A stretch of DNA of 64,000 nt. It comes from Anisus vortex. Taxonomy: Eukaryota; Mollusca; Gastropoda; Planorbidae. The stretch covers positions 19,869,079 through 19,933,078 of the forward strand of contig OX421495.1 in NCBI GenBank assembly GCA_949126835.1, given 5' to 3'. Every line of letters starts with the position of its first letter. Position 1 is the first letter of the stretch. The notes beneath the pieces are model-generated. The model made no database searches, was not told the origin of the DNA, and worked only from the letters and a program-made list of their open reading frames with translations. Made by a program: the position numbers and the translations under genes. Positions 23,195 to 36,300 of the stretch are shown piece by piece.

Positions 23195-23831
23195 CTCTAG
23201 TCAATAAGTTTCCGACGAGGGTATAAAAGCCCCCTACTCTACCACTAACCCACCACTAACTCTGTGGTCGCTGAAAAAATCAAGGAGTTGGGCGCCGATT
23301 TGCTTGTGCTTCCACGGGGCGCCAGCAACTGTACGACCGGCCTCGAGTGCACTTTCACTACTTCCCTCAGCGACATGTCGATTCTCATGTCATGTTTGAG
23401 TGCTAGTTCAATAGTTTATGTGTACTGATATGGAACTATAGGAGGTGCTCCGTATGCTGAAATGGCTTGATGTATTCGATGATGTTCGTTTGTTGTTTTA
23501 GTTCATGATATTTGTTGATTTCATACTGCTTTCTTTTTACTCCAGTTTCTCTCACTCTTTCTTCGCTATCGTTTTGTTCTTCAAAAGATTGTGAGAAAAA
23601 TACCATATGTTTATCGTGACCAGGCAAATACAGATAGAGTCAAGTCTTTAAATATGGAGCTTATTTCTTTTACCATCGACATTTCTTTTTTATGTGTGGC
23701 ATCGGACATACTGAATTATGTAACTAATCAATTGTTAGATATAAATAGTCAAATATAAGGCAGTAGGTTACAAATACTTTTTTTTTGTTTAAATCCAACG
23801 ACTGTAAATAACTTAATTGAACAGCATACAC

Positions 23832-24213
23832 CAGGGGTCGGGAACCTATGGCTCGCGAGCCAGATGTGGCTCTATTGATGGCTGCACCTGGCTCGCTGAC
23901 AAATGTTCGATTAAAATAATGTTTCTTTAGACTCCTTTGATCTACACATTAATTGCATGTCAATATTTCATTCTACAAATGAGCTAAAGTCTACTACAGC
24001 TAAGCATCAGAAGTGGTAAAGGAGATAAACTCCGCTGACCTAAAAGATAGAAAAATAGCAACCGGCTTTCATTGTAATTAAAGGGAAATAACTCTTACGT
24101 TACGGCCAAATGCACATTTTTATTTTTAAACATAATGTATGGCTATCACAGAATTACTTTTGAAAATAGGTGGTGTCCATGGCTCTCTCAGACTAAAAGG
24201 TTCCAGACCCCTG
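23832..24213. mobile_element. non-autonomous hAT element (MITE), 382 bp
   Basis: Starts CAGGGGTCGGGAACC and ends GGTTCCAGACCCCTG. Flanking 8-mers GCATACAC (23824-23831) and GTATATAC (24214-24221) match 6 of 8, as expected for an old 8-bp duplication. The interior (GGCTCGCGAGCCAGATGTGGCTC) is shared with the inverted copy at 46144-46497. Confidence 0.85.
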
Positions 24214-24332
24214 GTATATACCATAATATAATATTATACTGGTAAATGCTTGAAACAAGGGGAAAACCCTCTCATGGCGATCTATTGTTGAACCAAAAGT
24301 CATTCACTGTGTACATCTTTACACTATATTCC

Positions 24333-24480
24333 AGTGGTGGGCAAATGAGACTCTGAGACCGCATGCAGCTCTTGGTTGTGTAAAGGGCGGCTCCAGTTAG
24401 CCTCACGCGTGCATGACATTTTATCAAGTCAATATAAAAGCTTTGAAATCAGCAGAATTGTGTGTGAAATGGTCTATACT
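24333..24480 (+). mobile_element. possible hAT relic, left end only
   Basis: CAGTGGTGGGCAAATGAGA resembles a hAT terminus and the following sequence (GCATGCAGCTCTTGGTTGTG) looks like other mobile repeats. No right end or duplication was found. Confidence 0.3.
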
Positions 24481-24504
24481 ATAGGAAGAGTGTAACATTG
24501 ACAT

Positions 24505-24702
24505 TTTTAGGGTCTTGTGTTCAAATCCTGGTGAACGTCTGCATTTGTTTTGTTTATCTGGAAAGTGTCTGAATTATTATCCCAGTTGTGTAAAAGAATA
24601 AAAAAGGCCTCTGAGTACAACAATAAGTCTGCGCATTTTGTTCTGACCGTACAATGCCAATGTGAACCATATATCTCTGCACTCTGCTTCACCAGATCAA
24701 AT
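24505..24702 (+). mobile_element. SINE relic, 5' head mostly lost
   Basis: GGGTCTTGTGTTCAAATCCTG matches the box-B region of the SINE family, followed by a decayed body and CTGCTTCACCAG. The box-A part is missing. Confidence 0.5.
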
Positions 24703-24724
24703 GATGTGTGACTATTTTTTATTG

Positions 24725-24815
24725 CTACCTTTACTAGGACTACTATGCTACCTTTACTAGGACTACTATGCTACCTTTACTAGGACTAATATGCTACCTT
24801 TACTAGGACTACTAA
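24725..24815. repeat. tandem repeat, ~25-bp unit x ~3.6
   Basis: Repeats of GCTACCTTTACTAGGACTAC plus a few bases, near-identical apart from one TACTA/TAATA difference. Confidence 0.8.
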
Positions 24816-27045
24816 ACTTACATAAACAAACTACACAGACATAAATGAAAGCGGACATTGTGATGTAATATAAAACCATTTTATTATTCTCTTGCATCCT
24901 GATGGGAATTCATGTTGAAAATTAAAAGCATTACTTCACCACTAACAGTGTATACACATACTATGAAAGCTTTAACGGCTAGATCAGGTTACCCATTCCA
25001 TGACCTGAATGCCACACCTGGTCTATATAACCTTGCCTTCTTGGGCGTTAACAGAAATATTAAAAGTTACCAGGATGTTTCCAGCACAATGTAACAGCAT
25101 CATCCCACAACATAGGCATGTTTTATTCTATTTATTTAATCACTGTGGCATGGAGTGTGGTAGGTTATGTTAAATAACTGCACAAGAACTAATTACTGGG
25201 ATTGACTAAATGTTCACTGTAAAAATTAGGATGCATTTCTATGGAGTGGTGGCAACCCCAAATTCCAGAGATGGTTCTATTTAGAGGGGAGGTAATCTCA
25301 ATGGACAATATCTTGCTTATTCATTTATTTTTGGATAGTCCAACCATCGGTCGTCTGAGCTTTTTACATTTTTAAGAACCGGATTGAGTAGAAGAACTGC
25401 TTTAGGAAAACAAGGTTTAGAAAAGCAGTTACTGTAAAGGTGTATACAGGCCCTGGTGGAAGTATAAGTTTGATGCAGATTTACTTTAGCATTCTAACAA
25501 TTGAGTCCTAGGATTACAATAAAAATGTATATAAAAAGAATAGTAAAAATAAGTATAAAGTATTTTATTCACCAATCATTCATACATGAATTAAGAAAAA
25601 AAAAAGGTAAAGCAGTATAGCATATTGCCATGACAACTGAGGAAATACAAATGGTGAGCTTATCATGTGCAGTCCACATATATCTCAAGTGACCCACCCG
25701 ACCTGCAAAAACCAACCCGCATGATCTTGGCCTTTTTATCACCATTATTGTGGCCAAGTTAATAAACAAATCCAGTAACTTGTGTGGCCAGCTTTTAAAG
25801 CTTGTGGATACAGACTTCAGCTTTTGTTTTTACAAAGTTTCAGTTTTCCTATTTAAGTAATTTAACCTCTGATTCAGTCATTAGCCCATTCTATCTGCCT
25901 TTAGAAATAAAATTAAAACCGTATGCTTTACTTGTTATCAGTGTTCAAACTCAAAGCTATTAATACATCTATGCCCTGGATTAATAATATCAACAAATAC
26001 AGCAAACATAGTACAGAAAAAAAGAGCAATATTCATACAGCTAAAACAATAACATTTTAAACTTATTGATGACTTATCAATATTGCAAAACACATTTGCT
26101 AAAGTAAAAAAAAAAACTATTTCCCCCTTTTTTTCTCAATGGTTAACATGAATTTACAGAGTCAAAAGATATGATCAATATATGAAGACTGTGTAACCTT
26201 TGTTTGGTAATAGTTTATGTTCAGTACTTTATTAACCTCAAGCACACTATGACCTAGTAGCATACTAATGTACCAAACTTTTCATTATATGATTTGTGTG
26301 CTCAATCTAGAAATAAATAAAAAACTACAACACATTTTATGTTAGTCACTAATCAATCATTTTTCTTCATTGACCTCTGCTTAACCCCCATCCCTCAATA
26401 AGATGAATAAGAAAAATGCACCCACGCTCATACAATGGTATAGGAACATACCCTCCCTCCCCCCCTTGAATAATTCATACATGTGCCCTAGAGGACTTTA
26501 TTGAGGTCAAAGGTCACAATGTATAAAAGTAGCTACATGTGCAAAGAAAACAAGTATCCAATACAAACTGCTTTAGTGCCTGATACAAAAAATATTACAC
26601 AAAACATACACTCAAATCCAACTTTTTCAAAACAACAACCACAACAACAACAAAAATGACTAGTGTGGCATCAGATTTCACCAACAATAATACAATAATT
26701 ATACAATACTGACATTTGCAACATTTGTTATAAAAATGTTGATATATGAATTTGATGGGTTAGTTCTAATAGCTTGAAAAGCTAGAGAAAAAAGAGAATC
26801 ATATAATATCAGAAATAAAATGTATATTATATATAAAAAAAAATTGAATGTACAAAAGAATAATAAATGTATAATATATCTTGTAGCCATTTGGGTCAAT
26901 AAATTTCAGCTCATTCAAAAGTAAAACAGCCTAACAATGGCAATAATTGAGGAATACTTAATACATAATTGGTTTTTAAAACTAAAGTCTTCCAAGCTCT
27001 ACTGAGTGATAAAGTAAAATAGATTTATTAGCCTGCGTTTCTTGT

Positions 27046-30000
27046 CTACTGTTCACATAGTCTTGGGTCAACGCCATCTGGACATGCACAGGTTCGACCT
27101 CTGGTCTCCGAGGGCAGACACAGGTACCGGCATCCATGGTTTGATGCACAAACGTTCCGAGCTGTTGATTTGAAAGTCATGGGGAAAATATTAAAATGTT
27201 TCTTCCAATTACTGATGAAAATGTTTTTTACTTGACAATTAAGATAAAGTAAGATTTCTTTATTGATCCAAACAATGGAAATTTGTCTTGATTACAGATG
27301 TTTTGTCTTTCAGCATATTTTAAACAATATAAAAGAACTATTTGTACTCAAGCACAAAAATATAGGCTACTTATAAACATATGAATTAGGCTAAAAGTCT
27401 TTGAGTTACCCAAATAAAAGAGTTTATTTCAAATCTAATACAATCCTAGAAGTTTGGAAGTAGAACTATATAGCGACAGTTTTGAATCAGATTTTTTGTT
27501 AGTACTCTACTGGAAATACAAGTGTTTATAAATATATTCTATTATTTCATAAATATTTACTAATTGTAAAAAACTGCTAGCGTACTACAATACAGTTAAA
27601 CACAATAATTTTGAAAAATAATTTTGCAATACAAATTATTCATCAGTGTTTTATAAAGAACTCAAAAGTATCAATTTCAATATTCATGAACAAAAGATAA
27701 TTACCTGGTGTACATTTATCTTTGACTGCTGTTATTCCATAAACTCGACCATTTCCTCCAAAAGCTAACTTCAGAGGCTGATTAGGTTCACCACCACGCT
27801 GGTCAATGTTAGCTATATCCTTTCTGTCAGAACAAAAGTAAAGATATGTTATTTTGATTCCTATTTCTAATCCATATTTTGTTATTAAATAATAAATTCA
27901 AATGAAGTACTTTAGTTACAAACACTACAGAACATCAGTAAAGATGATTGGCTTCTAATGAAACCTCAATAACCACATAGCCAAGAATTGTTACTTTTTT
28001 AGCCAAGAAATATAAAAAAGCTAAAGTTTTTAGAAGACTAAATACAGAGCAATTCCATTTTGTTTGAAGTATAGGTTTATTGTAAACTGGATATAGTTTT
28101 CTGGGAGCTTTTGGCTTTTTTTCAAAGCCTGTGATTCAAGAGTAAGGGAAAGCACAGCATCGATCCAGGCCATTCAAGACAATTCTTTTGTGGGAACTCA
28201 GCTCCTAATATCAATTTATTATTTTTATTAATTATTTTTCTTTGACTCTGATTACCGGGTATGTGTTTCTTTAATGTGAAACTTTCCCCACGTTAATGTT
28301 GCTTTTATTTTTTTTTTAGTTTTAAGTAAGGGATAGTGGATATCACTCAGGATATTGTTTAAATTCTACACATTGCAGGATTTGGATTAAATGGAATCTC
28401 AGTCAATCTAGAAAAAAAAAAAAAAAAAAAGGTCAACATTTATGCCACCCAATGATTACCTTTGCCAATCAGACCAATAGATAACATTATTGAGAACTGT
28501 CAGATCAAATGGATAGGGTGCTTTGTTGTATACCACACGTCTACCAACACCATCTGAACGAATGCATTCAACACTTTGTGTGCCTAGTTTGGAAAAATAA
28601 TGTATGTAACTAAAAAAATGTAAGTTTGTAAGAATAAAATTTAACTTTGTAACAAAACATTAAATTTTGCTACAAAAATTAAAATAAATAGATTTTTTAT
28701 ACTATATTGTCCAAGCTTGTATTTATTTGTTGTTGTTTTTTCACTAGTAATTCTGAATATAGTCAAACCTGCGTCACCCCAGCACAAAGTCTGAGAGTAT
28801 GCATCAAATGAAAGCCCATTTGGCAGCTGAAGGTCTTCTCTGACAAGAACTTTTCTGTTGGTGCCGTCCATATTCATCCTCTCAATCTGAGGTTTATTTC
28901 TATTCCAGTCTGTCCAGTACAAAACCCTGCAAATAAAACAAACACCATTTAGTTTAGTCCAGTCTGTCCAGTACAAAACCCTGCAAATAAAACAAACACC
29001 ATTTAGTTTAGTCCAGTCTGTCCAGTACAAAACCCTGCAAATAAAACAAACACCATTTAGTTTAGTCCAGTCTGTCCAGTACAAAACCCTGCAAATAAAA
29101 CAAACACCATTTAGTTTAGTCCAGTCTGTCCAGTACAAAACCCTGCAAATAAAACAAACACCATTTAGTTTAGTCCAGTCTGTCCAGTACAAAACCCTGC
29201 AAATAAAACAAACACCATTTAGTTTAGTCCAGTCTGTCCAGTACAAAACCCTGCAAAAAAAAAAAAACACCATTTAGTTTATTCCAGTCTGTCCAGTACA
29301 AAACCCTGCAAATAAAACAAACACCATTTAGTTTAGTCCAGTCTGTCCAGTACAAAACCCTGCAAATAAAACAAACACCATTTAGTTTAGTCCAGTCTGT
29401 CCAGTACAAAACCCTGCAAATAAAACATTATTTAGTTTAGTCCAGTCTGTCCAGTACAAAACCCTGCAAATAAAACAAACACCATTTAGTTTAGTCCAGT
29501 CTGTCCAGCACAAAACCCTGCAAATAAAACAAACACCATTTAGTTTAGTCCAGTCTGTCCAGTACAAAACCCTGCAAATAAAACAAACACCATTTAGTTT
29601 AGTCCAGTCTGTCCAGGAAAAAACCCTGCAAATAAAACAAACACCATTTAGTTTAGTCCAGTCTGTCCAGTACAAAACCCTGCAAATAAAACATTATTTA
29701 GTTTAGTCCAGTCTGTCCAGTACAAAACCCTGCAAATAAAACAAACACCATTTAGTTTAGTCCAGTCTGTCCAGTACAAAACCCTGCAAATAAAACAAAC
29801 ACCATTTAGTTTAGTCCAGTCTGTCCAGTACAAAACCCTGCAAATAAAACAAACACCATTTAGTTTAGTCCAGTCTGTCCAGTACAAAACCCTGCAAATA
29901 AAACAAACACCATTTAGTTTAGTCCAGTCTGTCCAGTACAAAACCCTGCAAATAAAACAAACACCATTTAGTTTAGTCCAGTCGGTCCAGTACAAAACCC

Positions 30001-33000
30001 TGCAAATAAAACAAACACCATTTAGTTTAGTCCAGTCTGTCCAGTACAAAACCCTGCAAATAAAACAAACACCATTTAGTTTAGTCCAGTCTGTCCAGTA
30101 CAAAACCCTGCAAATAAAACAAACACCATTTAGTTTAGTCCAGTCTGTCCAGTACAAAACCCTGCAAATAAAACAAACACCATTTAGTTTAGTCCAGTCT
30201 GTCCAGGAAAAAACCCTGCAAATAAAACAAACACCATTTAGTTTAGTCCAGTCTGTCCAGTACAAAACCCTGCAAATAAAACATTATTTAGTTTAGTCCA
30301 GTCTGTCCAGTACAAAAACCCTGCAAATAAAACAAACACCATTTAGTTTAGTCCAGTCTGTCCAGTACAAAACCCTGCAAATAAAACAAACACCATTTAG
30401 TTTAGTCCAGTCTGTCCAGTACAAAACCCTGCAAATAAAACAAACACCATTTAGTTTAGTCCAGTCTGTCCAGTACAAAACCCTGCAAATAAAACAAACA
30501 CCATTTAGTTTAGTCCAGTCTGTCCAGTACAAAACCCTGCAAATAAAACAAACACCATTTAGTTTAGTCCAGTCTGTCCAGTACAAAACCCAGCAAATAA
30601 AACAAACACCATTTAGTTTAGTCCAGTCTGTCCAGTACAAAACCCTGCAAATAAAACAAACACCATTTAGTTTAGTCCAGTCTGTCCAGTACAAAACCCT
30701 GCAAATAAAACAAACACCATTTAGTTTAGTCCAGTCTGTCCAGGAAAAAACCCTGCAAATAAAACAAACACCATTTAGTTTAGTCCAGTCTGTCCAGTAC
30801 AAAACCCTGCAAATAAAACATTATTTAGTTTAGTCCAGTCTGTCCAGTACAAAACCCTGCAAATAAAACAAACACCATTTAGTTTAGTCCAGTCTGTCCA
30901 GTACAAAACCCTGCAAATAAAACAAACACCATTTAGTTTAGTCCAGTCTGTCCAGTACAAAACCCTGCAAATAAAACAAACACCATTTAGTTTAGTCCAG
31001 TCTGTCCAGTACAAAACCCTGCAAATAAAACAAACACCATTTAGTTTAGTCCAGTCTGTCCAGTACAAAACCCTGCAAATAAAACAAACACCATTTAGTT
31101 TAGTCCAGTCTGTCCAGTACAAAACCCTGCAAATAAAACAAACACCATTTAGTTTAGTCCAGTCTGTCCAGTACAAAACCCAGCAAATAAAACAAACACC
31201 ATTTAGTTTAGTCCAGTCTGTCCAGTACAAAACCCTGCAAATAAAACAAACACCATTTAGTTTAGTCCAGTCTGACCAGTACAAAACCCTGCAAATAAAA
31301 CAAACACCATTTAGTTTAGTCCAGTCTGTCCAGTACAAAACACTGCAAATAAAACAAACACCATTTAGTTTAGTCCAGTCTGTCCAGTACAAAACCCTGC
31401 GAATAAAACAAACACCATTTAGTTTAGTCCAGTCTGTCCAGTACAAAACACTGCAAATAAAACAAACACCATTTAGTTTAGTCCAGTCTGTCCAGTACAA
31501 AACACTGCAAATAAAACAAACACCATTTAGTTTAGTCCAGTCTGTCCAGTACAAAACCCTGCAAATAAAACAAACACCATTTAGTTTAGTTTCAGCAATG
31601 TTATTACATAGCACTTCAAAATAAGAAACCTTCCTAAAAGATTACTTTCTCAAATCTGTTACACTATAAAGCCAACAGCCTTTATCTATAGTGCCACTAA
31701 TTAGAAACAATTAATCTAAAGTAATAGAATTATATATATCTTTACAGGGATTGGCAATTCTAACTTAGACTATTAAAACTATAGATTTGTTGTGTACCCC
31801 CACAAATACTAATTGAATCAACACTGACATATAACGTTTTTACTTATTTAAGATCTTTACTTCCCACAATAGAATACCTGCTCATAAATTAGTTGATCAT
31901 TAAATAACTAAAGAAGAAATATAGCATGATTTAACTAGCAAAAAGTCTTGAGATGGACTTACCCTCTGGTCAAGTCCAGCACAATGGCCCTCGGGTTGAC
32001 CATGTCCGTGCTAACCAGTGTCTTCATATGTGAACCATCTAACCGGGACACCATAACCTTGTCAAGCTCAGAGTCGGTGAAGAAAATATTTCTTGCTGAA
32101 TGATCCACAGCTATTCCTTCTGGAGACTTTAAACCTTAAAAAAACAAAAAAACAGATTTAACAAGACTGTTTTATATGTTCTAGTACCTATTTATATTTC
32201 CTTTCAATTCTTTTCACAAATAGTAAACAGTGTTCTAGCCGTATCAGTAAGAATTCCAGTTCTGCACAAGTTCCCTTAAAAACATTGCTACGCCCTACTC
32301 CTTCCACCACTTCTTTATGTGCATGCTTACTATGCATACAAAATGTAAACATCCATACATCTAATTGAAAGGACCTACTGACCTGAGACAATGACCTCTA
32401 TGCTGGAGCCATTTAGTTGAGATCTTCTGATAAGACCGTGTGCAGCATCTGTCCAGTAGAGAAGACCTTCTTGACAATCTGTATCTATGCCAACAGCCAG
32501 CATGCCTGTGATAATGTTATTTTTTACATATTATGGTCTATAATATACTCACAGATGAAGGAGTCACACAGCTGAACAATACAATAATGCAATGATAACT
32601 ACTGCAGTTAAAAATGAGAGTATGCTGGACACACAATCTACTCAAATGCAGTATACCTAAGAAACTGGTTGACACTACTAACTACTACACTCCCCATGTG
32701 GATGAAAAAGGTCTCAATAAATATTTTAAAAAAATATACATTAAAGTTTGTACATATATGTAAGTTGCTGGTAGTGATGAATTATTATGATCACCAAGAT
32801 AACAATTGATATTGGGAAAACACAGCTCATGTAATATTTTATTTCTAAGTGCCCTTAGCTTTAGCTATAATAAGAAACTTATGCAATCCAAAATTTCAAA
32901 CACTCAAGCACACACACACAATAATTTACATTTGAACTCTACTAAATACAGATATACTTGTAATGAATTGAAATATCATGATTCAATGCATTGTGAAATA

Positions 33001-33308
33001 GTACAAAAATCAGATTGAAACGGAATTATTTACCTTTAATATTCACTTGTTGAAATATCATGTTTCAATGCATTGTGAAATAGTACAAAAATCAGATTGA
33101 AACGGAATTATTTACCTTTAATATTCACTTGTTGAAATATCATGTTTCAATGCATTGTGAAATAGTACAAAAATCAGATTGAAACGGAATTATCTACCTT
33201 TAATATTCACTAGTTGTTGGCCATAGTCTCTAGGTTTTACTTCTGCTGAAACTCTCATAACAGTTTGTCCTTGAGCGTAGATCAAATAATTACCTTCCCT
33301 TAAGACAG
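27046..33308 (-). CDS. NID: nidogen segment: six-bladed YWTD propeller and terminal EGF (7 exons)
   Basis: Exons 33198-33308, 32383-32505, 31963-32134, 28769-28926, 28460-28583, 27705-27823 and 27046-27161. Blade cores are [90 protein letters not shown] and [20 protein letters not shown]. The final exon encodes [16 protein letters not shown] ... TCACPDG and stops after LCEQ. In vertebrates this propeller binds laminin gamma-1. The 31963/28926 intron is nearly filled by copies of its own 3' splice site and the start of the fourth blade. Confidence 0.92.
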
Positions 33309-36300
33309 CTAAGTGTTTTAATAGAAGAATAGAGAAGATTGTTAATGAGTAATCAGTTAACAAGACAGTTTCTTTTCTCTGTATTGAAAGATGATAAAGG
33401 GTAAATATGTTAACTCTAAATTACCTTAACATAGTTACAAATATAACACAATTGTATACTATACTGAGAAAGATTTTGCATGTTAAAAATAAAGGATATT
33501 GTAATAAAATTATAACAATTTTTTAATTTCTTTTTTTAATTATTCATTGAATTGTAAAAATCTTTTTGGGCTCTCATAACTATTACAAAATGTTAATTTG
33601 TAAGTGAAAAATATTTTGAACATAAATGATAATATTAATATTGATGCTATAGAAAGTATTTTCAAATCTGACTTACGGCTGCAAACTGCACCATCCCCTC
33701 TGTATCCTGACTTGCAGACACAAACATAGGCTTCGTCAGCACCTTGGACACACTCGGCGTCCGAGGAACACATATCTCTATCACTTCTGCAGTCTCTCAC
33801 TTCTGTGGAAAGGCCCATGGAACCAATCATAAAATGTACCATTTGAAATTTAATTTTTCTATCAGGACTTTCATTTATCCGTGGACATGGAAACATGTAA
33901 ACAACTGCTTCACATGCCATATTGATCAATTTTTTTTCATTGTAGGCACTAGCATGTTAGATCATGTAGAACTGAAAAGCATATCTAGTGAATATCCAAA
34001 ATAAGTTATATATATAAGTATATAAGCTATGGCAAATAAAGTAATAGTATTGAAAAAAATTAACAAAAGTATATTGTGAAGAAATGCTATGATAGTAAGG
34101 AGGGCTTACCTCTTCTCCTACAGGTGAGGCCATCACCCACATAACCACGCAAACAGCTACATTTGAAAGCCGCAGGGTTGTCAGGGTCTTGAATACATTC
34201 AGCAAATCTGTCACAGTTATTGATTTCATTACAGGGAACTAGGAATTGGAAAGTTTGATTTGTTAACTCTTTTGTCTAAAAGCTTTTGTTAATATTGTTA
34301 ACATTTTATTTCGAAACAATTAATACTTAGTTTTTACATTTCAAAACAGTAAATGTCTTCTAATCACTATTAATGCCATAAGATAGAGTAAACTTGGATT
34401 CTTACTTTGCCTCTTGCAAGCTTTTCCATCTCCTTCATAACCAGGGTTGCACCTGCAGGTGTATCCAGACTCATGCTGCACACACCTGGCATCACCGTGG
34501 CAGTCGTTGTACTCACTACAGTCTGTCACTATATAATAAAGTCAGATATCAAAAGTAATGGATGTATCAGCAGTATAAAAAACTTTTACGTTTGTATTTT
34601 ACATTATTACATATATAAATTTGTCTTATGTTTTCTAAACAAGTTGTTCTTTTAAGGCAGATCTTTGAAAAAGACGGTGAAACCATTACAGTTTTATTAA
34701 GCAAACTAAATATGTAACAAAATTGTCACCAGCAACATTTTAATTATGCAGCAAAGCACAAAATATTGAACTATTTTAACATTCAAAATTCAAGATCAGA
34801 GTAATTAAATTCCAGCTAAAAGTTTTTTTTAAGTTGTCTGCGCTTTTATCTACTTTTATATTCGTAATAAATATGACATTAGAATGTCTCACCTTGCTGT
34901 GTGCATCGTCTGCCATCACCTACGTATCCTTCATTACATTTACACATGTGGTATCTGCCATCAAAGATACACTGTGCATCCCTGTGGCAATTTTTCTGGA
35001 TGTCACATCCTACCGGAGTGCAATTGAATCCATCACCTGGAACCAAAGCCATGATGGAAATTATCAATAAAAATTAAATAAGAAGATATTGTTAAAAAAT
35101 TGCATCGTATTTTACAATTTTGGGTTTTTCGTTAATGTTCCTAGTTATCAGTGGGGTAGCCAGGATAGTTAAGGGGAAATGGGGGCTAATAGTACATTGT
35201 AAAGAATAGGGGAGGAAAAGGGAGGCAAAAAATAAATACTTGCGAAATTTCATCTTAAACTATTAAAAAATTAATATTTTTTAAAAAATATCAATGACTG
35301 AAATTTAAATTATATTTAAATTGAATATTTCTCATTATATTTATGCCAATTTTCTTTTGAAAGGTTTGATAATCTGAATGCAAAAATATTGGTTTTTGTT
35401 TATTCAATAGTTTTGGAAGAAAAAAGTGTGTCATTTGAAAGAGGATAGTAGATTATGCCTCCCCCCCCCCTCTCCTTTTTTGGCTGCGCCACTGCTTATT
35501 AGACACTTTAGAAAAATATATTACTTTTGTGTTTTATCGATAATAAATTTAGCATTTCATATTCTGTATTTGTAGTTAAGATTTCAATATAATTTTTCTT
35601 ATCATTTAGTACATGTGTCAGCATTAGTTATTGTATTTCAAATTGTAATATGCATCCAGTAGGCCTATTCTTTTAATTTCTATCAATTGCATTTACACAA
35701 ATACAAGAGTGAGAGAAAAAAAATACTACTTCTGTATTATGACAATACCACTGTATTATGACAATACCACTGTATTATGACAATACCTTTGTATTATGAC
35801 AATACCTCTGTATTATGACAATACCACTGTATTATGACAATACCACTGTATTATGACAATACCTCTGTATTATGATAATACCTCTGTATTATGACAATAC
35901 CTCTGTATTATGACAATACCACTGTATTATGACAATACCTCTGTATTATGATAATACTACTGTTTTATGACAATACCTATATTTTGACAATACCACTATT
36001 TCATGACAATACCACGTCACTGTATTATGACAATACCTCTGTATTATAACCATACCTCTGTATCCATGATTACATCTGCAGATGCTGACATTTGTTCTTT
36101 CATCAAGCCAGCACAGTCCGCCAACCGGGTCGCACATTCCCACATCTTCCCTGCAATCTCTGCGCTTGCAGGTTCTGCCATCTCCTTGGTAACCACGAAT
36201 GCAAACACACTCATAATCACTGGCATCGAAGTTGAAGACACATTTCCCGTAGTGGGGGTGGCAATTCTCACAGGTGTCTGGTTACATGTGATTTCAAATA

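Larger units (their letters stand above)
21506..27045. other. intergenic, transposon-rich spacer between protease 2 and nidogen
   Basis: Contains the protease 2 promoter, a poly-C/(CT)n run at about 21730-21762, a candidate hAT element with a nested SINE, a complete hAT MITE, a SINE relic and short tandem repeats. The part 24820-27045 is AT-rich without any recognised gene and probably includes the nidogen 3' UTR (minus-strand AATAAA at 27024-27029, further ones near 24880). Confidence 0.55.

Noticed and set aside
28641..31614. Long minus-strand open frames of 169-279 codons repeating [16 protein letters not shown]
   Set aside because: Not separate genes: they are the 54-bp minisatellite read through. 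Each unit contains the intron end (TTTATTTGCAG), so most of the frame is intronic unless upstream acceptors are used.
33301..33314. Alternative acceptor TTAAG for exon 33198-33308
   Set aside because: Joining there puts the exon out of frame with a stop within a few codons; the acceptor CTTAG six or more bases upstream (exon start 33308) keeps the frame and the YLIYAQG blade.
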